DNA from: Liolophura sinensis
Lineage: Eukaryota > Mollusca > Polyplacophora > Chitonida > Chitonidae
Length of the DNA stretch: 64,000 nt
NCBI RefSeq assembly: GCF_032854445.1
Contig: NC_088301.1
Coordinates: 27,822,402-27,886,401, forward strand
Direction: 5' to 3'
This document shows positions 61,301 through 64,000 of the stretch, one piece after another (position 1 is the first letter of the stretch; each line of letters begins with the position of its first letter). A model generated the notes under the pieces. The model did not search any database. It saw nothing but the letters and a program-made list of their open reading frames with translations, and was not told the DNA's origin. Both the position numbers and the translations under genes were made by a program.

Positions 61301-62516
61301 TCTTGGTTCGATGTACTTATGGGGGAAAATGTTACACAGAGGCAATTTATGTGTTCTTTGGAGAAGGCTCCTATTCTGGGTCTAGCTGATCAAAGTGTAC
61401 ATCAAAGTGGGACAAGACTGCATGAAGCCTTTAAATACTTCAACAGACCAGCATGCAGTCAGCGGGTCAGTCATCCGTGACCAGGCCAAGTAGTGCCTCC
61501 CTCTAATCTACCTCCATGGTGACATTTATCACCCATCAAAACAAAACAGGGGAGGGCAGGACATGTTGATGTTATAAACCACTTGTTAAATTTCCTCTTA
61601 CTAGGTGACAAGCTGAACTGAGCATACAGCATAGCCAAGCAGGTTGTCAAACCCACATGAACTGTTTAAATTGTTTGTCATCTCCAAGACGGTGTTTCCC
61701 TTCCGGTAATATATCCTGTTTTTATTTTCTACTGATATGTATAAAAGGATCTTTGAGTGATGAATTTCCACAATACACATGGTTAATTTAGTTCATATAT
61801 ATGTAAGCTTATTGAATTCAATGATTGTAGAATACAAATGGTCTAAGTAGACACAACTAAGAAGACTGTATTTGGCATTATGTTATGTTTTAAACTGACC
61901 ATGCTGCTTTCAAATAAACAACAAATGTTAGTAGTTCATGGAGCTGAAAAAATTAGGTTGCTGTCTACTGTTCACTCTGCTCGTATGTTTACTGTGAAAG
62001 GCAGTTTCTTCAAAGAACTGACATCATATGCTTTACCTTATGCTTCTAACTTATTGCAAAAATATCAACCCAAACAATTACAACTCCCACACACAGCTTG
62101 GTTAATTCTTGAAAGCAAACATGCAGCTGGTGAAATACTCCGAATAAATTTTCACACACAATGTTATGAGCAATTTTCGGCCACAGATTTTCTTTCACTG
62201 TCGGTAGTTCAAAAATGGCTACTTCAACTCCTCTCTTTATGCTGGTCTGGCGGTTATCATAGCCACAGGGAAATTAATGGTTAACCATACACCGATTCAC
62301 ACCGATAAATGCAAAAACTGGTGAATAACAGCAGAATATTCCTCTGTCAACATTGAAATGACTGACATTCGTCGTTGTTGTTGTTGTTGTTCTAAGTTCT
62401 AAGCAGGCCGTCATATAGCCTATGCAAAACGCTAACTGTTGACATTATTGAAATCTGTTACATTTGACCGTACCATCATCGATGTTCATAGTCCGGATAT
62501 TTCTGTGTCTTGCCAT
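37181..62516 (-). CDS. HBS1L: HBS1L orthologue, ribosome-rescue translational GTPase, 16 exons, 706 aa
   Basis: Complete gene; exons in order are 62474-62516, 59397-59468, 58755-58919, 57894-58028, 55115-55168, 46718-46873, 45729-45855, 45028-45110, 44369-44528, 42872-42984, 41555-41671, 40921-41154, 39566-39835, 38694-38797, 37709-37809 and 37181-37367. They sum to 2,121 nt with all phases consistent (human 684 aa). HBS1L partners Pelota to recognise stalled ribosomes with an empty A site (no-go and non-stop decay). The N-terminus matches human ([28 protein letters not shown]), followed by a small helical HBS1_N domain (about 100-135) and a low-complexity linker. The EF-Tu type G domain starts near 275: G1 GHVDAGKST 279-287, G2 RGVTMD 334-339, G3 DAPGH 356-360, G4 NKMD 418-421, G5 SGLSG 457-461. 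Beta-barrels II and III follow, ending [20 protein letters not shown]. All GTP-binding residues are intact. Confidence 0.96.
37709..37809 (-). CDS. HBS1L: HBS1L exon 15 (domain III)
   Basis: Acceptor GTTTTTCAG/GTGGTA, donor CGACCCAA/GTAAGT. Reads [20 protein letters not shown] then [13 protein letters not shown]. Confidence 0.93.
37920..38188 (-). mobile_element. SINE-A, full length with 11-bp target duplication
   Basis: Complete element; CCTTTGAAGGA at 37909-37919 and 38189-38199. Lies in HBS1L intron 14. Confidence 0.92.
38355..38612. repeat. Tandem duplication, about 120 nt
   Basis: GCAAAAAAGATTTAATTACA / GCAAAAAGATTTAATTATAG start the two copies; both end CCTATCTTTAGTACACAC. Confidence 0.9.
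38694..38797 (-). CDS. HBS1L: HBS1L exon 14 (domain II to III junction)
   Basis: Acceptor CTTTCAG/GTAGTA, donor TATCCT/GTAAGT. Reads [20 protein letters not shown] then [15 protein letters not shown]. Confidence 0.92.
38836..39017 (-). mobile_element. SINE-A, head-truncated
   Basis: Tail and body up to GAGCTGGACTTGAACTCA. The segment AGTTAATTTAT recurs on both sides, consistent with a target duplication. Confidence 0.82.
39566..39835 (-). CDS. HBS1L: HBS1L exon 13 (beta-barrel domain II)
   Basis: Acceptor TTATAACAG/ATAAAT, donor CTGTAG/GTAAGG. Contains [40 protein letters not shown] and [18 protein letters not shown]. Confidence 0.95.
39958..40245 (-). mobile_element. SINE-C, tRNA-derived
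   Basis: A third family: minus-strand head GGGCTGTGGCTGAGTGGTCA with box B GGTTCGAATCCTGCC (type with a long variable arm), a body with GGAGCAAACCAGAGTGTCCA on plus, and the shared tail domain (TTTTAACGCCATGCTAAAGA). Confidence 0.75.
40270..40420 (-). mobile_element. SINE-C fragment
   Basis: GGTTGGAGGAAACTGGAGTG and GGCAGGATATTGACTACC motifs of the SINE-C body, with a degenerate tail domain. Adjoins the copy at 39958. Confidence 0.6.
40438..40503. repeat. 24-nt tandem, 3 units
   Basis: CGCTCCACAGCTACATGTAT repeated. Confidence 0.9.
40921..41154 (-). CDS. HBS1L: HBS1L exon 12 (G4 and G5)
   Basis: Acceptor TTTTCTCCAG/GAGTGT, donor CAGATTG/GTAAGG. Contains [14 protein letters not shown] and [12 protein letters not shown] and ends TLLKQI. 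Confidence 0.95.
41555..41671 (-). CDS. HBS1L: HBS1L exon 11 (G domain)
   Basis: Acceptor TATATACAG/GTGCTG, donor TCCCTGG/GTAAGG. Reads [20 protein letters not shown] then [19 protein letters not shown]. Confidence 0.95.
42056..42235 (-). mobile_element. Diverged SINE-A
   Basis: GATTGGTGTTTTACGTCC, a GATGATGGACAAGAGGCC insertion-like variation and a short remnant of the head. Confidence 0.65.
42255..42525 (-). mobile_element. SINE-A, full length
   Basis: Complete head to tail, directly following the older copy; short flanking similarity CCTTTGA. Confidence 0.88.
42872..42984 (-). CDS. HBS1L: HBS1L exon 10 (G2 and G3)
   Basis: Acceptor GATTTTAG/GTCACG, donor ATCACAG/GTAGGC. Reads [20 protein letters not shown] then [18 protein letters not shown]. 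Confidence 0.95.
43390..43905. mobile_element. MITE-like fold-back element, family D
   Basis: Arms of about 190 bp: AGACCACTTGCAGAAAAACT...CTTATGGACCATACTATC on the left pairs with the reverse complement of the right arm (TATGGCTCATAAAGCCCACC...GTTTTCAGTTGTCTATATGA). No transposase ORF. Confidence 0.8.
44369..44528 (-). CDS. HBS1L: HBS1L exon 9 (G1 P-loop)
   Basis: Acceptor TTACATCAG/GTCATG, donor GAGGAGAG/GTAATG. Reads [20 protein letters not shown], then [20 protein letters not shown], then [13 protein letters not shown]. Nearly identical to human HBS1L. Confidence 0.95.
45028..45110 (-). CDS. HBS1L: HBS1L exon 8 (start of G domain)
   Basis: Acceptor CTTTGCCAG/AAATCG, donor GTTATAG/GTTTGT. 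Reads [20 protein letters not shown] then DLINLVVI, the helix and first strand before the P-loop. Confidence 0.92.
45218..45300. repeat. 28-nt tandem, 3 units
   Basis: ATTTTAGTATATGAAATATA followed by CTTTTAACT-like spacer. Confidence 0.9.
45445..45610. repeat. Interspersed repeat family E, copy 2
   Basis: See 25575; both contain GGGCTT(G/C)A(A)CAAAAA and AATAATGCCTTC in the same order. Confidence 0.55.
45729..45855 (-). CDS. HBS1L: HBS1L exon 7 (linker)
   Basis: Acceptor TGTTCCACAG/AGAATG, donor TCATCAAA/GTTTGT. Reads [20 protein letters not shown], then [20 protein letters not shown] and SS. Low complexity and poorly conserved, as in human. Confidence 0.8.
45930..46135 (-). mobile_element. 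Diverged SINE-A
   Basis: GTGTTTTACGCTGTTGCTCA through GAGCTGGACTTGATTCGGCA. More divergent than its neighbour. Confidence 0.65.
46195..46435 (-). mobile_element. SINE-A with 14-bp target duplication
   Basis: CAATAACAATAAAT at 46181-46194 and 46436-46449. The first part of the tRNA head is missing although the duplication is intact, so it was 5'-truncated when inserted. Confidence 0.9.
46718..46873 (-). CDS. HBS1L: HBS1L exon 6 (linker)
   Basis: Acceptor CACATCAACAG/CTTCTG, donor GATTCAG/GTTGGT. Reads [20 protein letters not shown], then [20 protein letters not shown], then [12 protein letters not shown]. The acceptor was chosen by phase; an upstream AG at about 46927 would break the frame. 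Confidence 0.8.
47062..47495. mobile_element. MITE-like fold-back element, family D
   Basis: Same family as 43390: ACTATGGTTGGCTTTAACAG on the left and CACCTTAGAATTCAAATG on the right form the inner arms. Confidence 0.75.
47716..47889 (-). mobile_element. SINE-A, 5'-truncated, 9-bp target duplication
   Basis: ATCTGGATA at 47707-47715 and 47890-47898; the tRNA head is absent. Confidence 0.87.
48340..48418 (-). mobile_element. tRNA-like SINE head, other family
   Basis: Minus strand reads GGTAGCTCATACAGTTGGTA (box A) and GTTGGGTTTGAGTCTCAC (box B). No intact cloverleaf; a pseudo-tRNA or SINE head. Confidence 0.4.
48890..49490. repeat. Diverged tandem duplication, about 130 nt, 4 units
   Basis: Each unit has ATCTGGTAACCATAACAAC, a GTGAGTCGC motif, TGTATGCATGTA and GAGTTATAGCC-type segments in the same order. 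Confidence 0.75.
50090..50240 (-). mobile_element. SINE-C-like fragment
   Basis: GGAGGAAACCACCGCCCTTT and CAGGTACCTGACAAAGCTCC, the SINE-C body motifs. Confidence 0.5.
50241..50425 (-). mobile_element. SINE-A fragment
   Basis: Body and head remnant from GCGCCCGGGGGGAAACTCAT to GCCAATGAGGCCCCCATC. Confidence 0.65.
50483..50752 (-). mobile_element. SINE-A, full length with 13-bp target duplication
   Basis: TATGTGCTGTAAA at 50470-50482 and 50753-50765. Confidence 0.92.
51915..51976. repeat. 16-nt tandem, about 4 units
   Basis: GAATGATTACATGTAT repeated. Confidence 0.9.
52014..52452. repeat. Minisatellite, 37 nt, about 11 units
   Basis: Unit AGATACACATAGCTGCCATA plus TCATGGCAACCTTCCAC. About 1 kb downstream of the SKI7-like stop codon, so possibly within its 3' UTR. 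Confidence 0.95.
53430..54802 (-). CDS. HBS1L: Alternative terminal exon encoding the SKI7-like region (457 aa)
   Basis: By far the longest exon in the window, open for 1,373 nt and ending TAA at 53432-53430. It begins with an acidic tract ([17 protein letters not shown]), then [12 protein letters not shown], and carries four copies of a short motif, [SC]-L-[AT]-[DE]-L-[AS]-x-x-H, at isoform residues 277-285, 305-313, 352-360 and 380-388 (for example [18 protein letters not shown]). It ends in a conserved-looking tail, [20 protein letters not shown]. No folded domain is evident; composition is that of a disordered scaffold with linear motifs, as expected for Ski7-type adaptors. The acceptor (GGTAAGGTAAG/GA) has a poor pyrimidine tract, which would suit a regulated exon; the exact 5' edge is the least certain part. 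Confidence 0.85.
53430..62516 (-). CDS. HBS1L: SKI7-like short isoform of HBS1L (HBS1LV3 type), 613 aa
   Basis: Exons 1-5 of HBS1L (156 aa) spliced to the alternative terminal exon at 53430-54802. Exon 5 ends in phase 1 and the alternative exon begins with two bases of a codon, so the frame is preserved and the total is exactly 614 codons with the stop. Human HBS1LV3, the cytoplasmic SKI7 that links the RNA exosome to the SKI complex, is 632 aa with the same plan: shared N-terminus plus one long unique exon and no GTPase domain. The match in length, exon position and reading frame is the basis for the call. Transcription of this isoform is inferred. Confidence 0.85.
55115..55168 (-). CDS. HBS1L: HBS1L exon 5 (last exon shared by both isoforms)
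   Basis: Acceptor TCCTTCTAG/ATGCCC, donor CAAG/GTGTGA. Reads [18 protein letters not shown], a short basic segment. Leaves in phase 1, compatible both with the SKI7-like exon at 54802 and with exon 6 at 46873. Confidence 0.85.
55524..55618 (-). mobile_element. SINE-A fragment, strongly truncated
   Basis: Tail and body up to GGAGGAAACCGGGCAG. CATTCTGTGATAA flanks both ends, consistent with a target duplication of a 5'-truncated insert. Confidence 0.8.
55635..55765. repeat. Interspersed repeat family F, copy 2
   Basis: CCCTAAATGACCTAAAATTC and AGATTCTGGGAGTTCTACTG, same order as 33755. Confidence 0.55.
55885..56260 (-). mobile_element. Two overlapping SINE-A copies
   Basis: A diverged tail-to-body piece (55885-56050) runs into a second body and head copy (56051-56260) beginning TATGACGGCGGCCAGCAATA. 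Confidence 0.75.
57610..57884 (-). mobile_element. SINE-C-like element adjoining HBS1L exon 4
   Basis: GTGGAGGAAACCGGAGTGCT and CCCCTGGCAAGTTAGTGACA body motifs, with box B-like GGTTTGAACCCACACC. Its right end is about 10 nt from the exon 4 donor at 57893. Confidence 0.6.
57894..58028 (-). CDS. HBS1L: HBS1L exon 4 (HBS1_N domain)
   Basis: Acceptor CTGTTGTAG/TACGAC, donor CAACAAG/GTACAG. Reads [20 protein letters not shown], then [20 protein letters not shown] and LLSQQ, a UBA-like helical bundle matching human HBS1L. A tRNA-type SINE starts about 10 nt into the intron. Confidence 0.93.
58378..58500 (-). mobile_element. SINE-C-like tail and body fragment
   Basis: GGCGTTTAATGCTATACTCA, AGAACATTTCAC and CTGGTAACTGACAACTCC. 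Adjoins the exon 3 minisatellite. Confidence 0.5.
58510..58785. repeat. Minisatellite, 49 nt, about 5 units, overlapping the HBS1L exon 3 donor
   Basis: Unit (plus strand) CACTGAGTTTAGGCTTTGTG plus GAATGACTAGAGCTTAAATT. The rightmost unit is the coding end of exon 3 and its donor; the others lie in the intron and carry decayed or intact donor copies. Confidence 0.92.
58755..58919 (-). CDS. HBS1L: HBS1L exon 3; 3' end derived from a minisatellite unit
   Basis: Acceptor CTTTACAG/CGGCAC, donor GATGAAT/GTAAGC. Reads [20 protein letters not shown], then [20 protein letters not shown], then [15 protein letters not shown]. The last 25 or so exon bases and the donor are a copy of the 49-nt tandem repeat that continues into the intron. 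Confidence 0.9.
59215..59365 (-). mobile_element. SINE-A fragment
   Basis: Tail and body to GGTTGCTAGCAGACCTCAGC, 30 nt downstream of the HBS1L exon 2 donor. Confidence 0.78.
59397..59468 (-). CDS. HBS1L: HBS1L exon 2
   Basis: Acceptor TTTCACAG/AGTATT, donor CCACAG/GTAGAG. Reads [20 protein letters not shown] then SPAT, the conserved acidic N-terminal motif. Intron 1 is 3 kb. Confidence 0.93.
59469..62473 (-). other. HBS1L intron 1
   Basis: 3 kb, mostly unique AT-rich sequence with a small SINE-tail-like fragment near 59990-60075 and a GTT microsatellite at 62374-62393. A plus-strand 134-codon ORF (61880-62284) has no recognisable similarity. Confidence 0.5.
62374..62393. repeat. (GTT)n microsatellite
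   Basis: GTTGTTGTTGTTGTTGTT in HBS1L intron 1. Confidence 0.9.
62474..62516 (-). CDS. HBS1L: HBS1L exon 1 (start codon)
   Basis: ATG at 62516-62514. Reads [14 protein letters not shown], then donor GATG/GTACGG. Nearly identical to the human N-terminus; only 43 nt of coding sequence. Confidence 0.93.
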
Positions 62517-62948
62517 TTTTGGGATTCCACGTTTGATACTCCATAAATAATAAAATTACGATTAAGGACAAAACTTTTTACAACACCGACACGAAAGCGG
62601 CGAGACAGGTCGACCCTGACCTTTGAATACTTGCCTTGACCCTTCAACATGTCAAGCGGAAAAACCTTCAGCCGAAATTGCTCCATTGGCGTGCATCAAT
62701 ATTTCGGAGATGTCCGTTGAAATGTACATGTAACATCTACGCATTCTAGAAGCACATGGATTTTATATTTTGCAGGCGGCTCATTCATAGTGAGTTATTA
62801 ATGCAGTTGAAAATAACTTATCCGTTATCGCCCGGAAGAGGGCACTTATCCAGGACACCTGTACTTTTTACATTTTGGCGGGATTCTCCGAAACACGTGT
62901 GAATATTTTGATTCAGCAAGGTTATTTGGCAGCCAGACTGTGTTTTCA

Positions 62949-63165
62949 CTAATTTAGTTTAACAGAGTGTAAAACAGAAAATACGATCGCGCTAGGAATT
63001 AACGACAAATAGTTCTGAAGGTGTTGATGCAGTGCCTTTTCCTTTTTCTTCACCCTTGTCATTGACACTGCACGGAGGCCCACGGTTAGCTGTTTGAGTA
63101 GAAAATATTTCGAGGTAACCCCATAGAGGAGAGGATATGACATCCGCAGAGTAGACACTACCCTC
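62949..63165 (-). CDS. Weak candidate first exon upstream of HBS1L
   Basis: On the minus strand an ATG near 63141 opens MSYPLLYGVTSKYFLLKQLT then VGLRAVSMT, a run with basic but no acidic residues like a mitochondrial presequence, with a possible donor (AAGG/GTGAAG) soon after. No homologue recognised and no second exon seen; chance is a serious alternative. Confidence 0.15.
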
Positions 63166-63280
63166 AGATTGGATGAAGAACCGCCCTGTAAGCTGAGACT
63201 GACTGAAAAGGCTACGACCGAAGTCTGTGCTGGAGGAGACACAGTTATTGAAGGTTGACTAATACTAAACTATAAAAGTA

Positions 63281-63480
63281 NNNNNNNNNNNNNNNNNNNN
63301 NNNNNNNNNNNNNNNNNNNNNNNNNNNNNNNNNNNNNNNNNNNNNNNNNNNNNNNNNNNNNNNNNNNNNNNNNNNNNNNNNNNNNNNNNNNNNNNNNNNN
63401 NNNNNNNNNNNNNNNNNNNNNNNNNNNNNNNNNNNNNNNNNNNNNNNNNNNNNNNNNNNNNNNNNNNNNNNNNNNNNNNN
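63281..63480. other. Assembly gap (200 N) with identical flanks
   Basis: Exactly 200 N. The 18 bases before the gap (TACTAAACTATAAAAGTA) recur as the first 18 after it, so the contig ends probably overlap and the gap may be of zero or negative size. Confidence 0.95.
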
Positions 63481-63575
63481 TACTAAACTATAAAAGTATT
63501 CATTGGAATTTTATAGTTGAGGTTGCTGTCATGTGGTAGATTGACAGCAGTTCATTGAAGAACCAGCTTTTCACA

Positions 63576-63698
63576 ATGAAGGTCCGAGAAGGGGCTCATT
63601 CGTCATTGACGAACAAAAGTACAATCCTAGTCTTCATAACTGCTGCATTTATAACCCTTGCTGACTTTGAGAGTTTTAACGAGAGAGGATATAAATAA
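63576..63698 (+). CDS. Unrecognised 40-aa ORF with one hydrophobic segment
   Basis: ATG-initiated, 40 codons: a basic N-terminus (MKVREGAHSSLTNKS), a hydrophobic stretch (TILVFITAAFITLA) and a charged end. Compatible with a tiny single-pass membrane protein or the start of a type II protein, but equally with chance. It sits beyond the assembly gap. Confidence 0.15.
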   Translation: MKVREGAHSSLTNKSTILVFITAAFITLADFESFNERGYK

Positions 63699-63867
63699 AA
63701 AGTTTAAATTAATAATTTAACAATTAACAAATTGCAAAACCCCATCACTTCCTCGCTACTAAAAATAAGAGGTACAGAAGTCGAAATTTTCCAGTTTGAT
63801 CACAAGAACAGCTACACAATTAACCTACTCCAGTCAGACACACGGTATATATGAAGGATACCCCCAT

Positions 63868-63935
63868 GTGGGTCACATCAGCATGTGAACTTCGATTTCC
63901 ACAGCCAGAACCCAGTGCTCTACCAACTGAGCTAT
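63868..63935 (-). mobile_element. tRNA-like fragment
   Basis: Minus strand ATAGCTCAGTTGGTAGAGCA followed by CTGGGTTCTGGCTGTGGAAA and ATCGAAGTTC. Looks like a tRNA-derived SINE head rather than a functional tRNA. Confidence 0.35.
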
Positions 63936-64000
63936 TAAATGGAAAAACCCAGTAGTTACTGCTAGTATAAGGACAGTTCTTCAAGTTACTAAGGCAAGCC

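Noticed and set aside
61880-62284. 134-codon plus-strand ORF in HBS1L intron 1
   Set aside because: No recognisable domain, no splice context and no similarity; kept only as a remark in the intron entry.
63868-63935. Possible tRNA gene
   Set aside because: Boxes A and B are visible but the stems do not close into a cloverleaf; better explained as a SINE head.

Overview
The window is animal nuclear DNA: short coding exons (43 to 281 nt, apart from one of 1,373 nt) are bounded by GT/AG splice sites and sit in introns full of tRNA-derived SINEs, minisatellites and fold-back elements. The dominant SINE, a family I associate with bivalve and other lophotrochozoan genomes from general knowledge, suggests a mollusc, probably a bivalve. 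I cannot name the species. There is one assembly gap, at 63281-63480.

Three genes can be read exon by exon with every splice phase consistent. (1) Minus strand, about 21.3 kb down to the left edge: an ankyrin-repeat, multi-membrane-pass protein that looks like a TRPA-type TRP channel. About five ankyrin repeats, the pre-S1 linker and the S1 and S2 helices are visible; the pore and C-terminus lie beyond base 1. (2) Plus strand, 22290-30503: a complete seven-exon orthologue of human C6orf62 (228 aa against 229), with one GC-AG intron. (3) Minus strand, 62516-37181: a complete sixteen-exon HBS1L orthologue, the translational GTPase of ribosome rescue (706 aa). It carries an extra 1,373-nt alternative terminal exon (53430-54802) that would give a 613-aa isoform built like human HBS1LV3, the animal counterpart of yeast Ski7. 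One locus therefore appears to encode both a ribosome-rescue GTPase and an adaptor between the exosome and the SKI complex.

Layout: 1-21.3 kb TRPA-like gene; 21.36-22.29 kb divergent intergenic region; 22.29-30.5 kb C6orf62; 30.5-37.2 kb convergent gap (3' UTR and minisatellites); 37.2-62.5 kb HBS1L/SKI7; 62.5-64 kb upstream region with the gap and two weak small ORFs.

The most unusual structural theme is at 5' splice sites. In each of the three genes a minisatellite begins at, or within a few bases of, a splice donor. In two of them (TRPA-like exon 5 and HBS1L exon 3) the repeated unit contains the end of the exon and copies of the splice donor itself. SINEs also lie 10-20 nt from two further donors. 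Other points of interest are a probable single-base homopolymer frameshift in the first TRPA-like coding exon, a 290-bp-arm palindrome in an intron, a family of long-terminal-inverted-repeat MITE-like elements, and several SINE families with different heads that share one tail domain.
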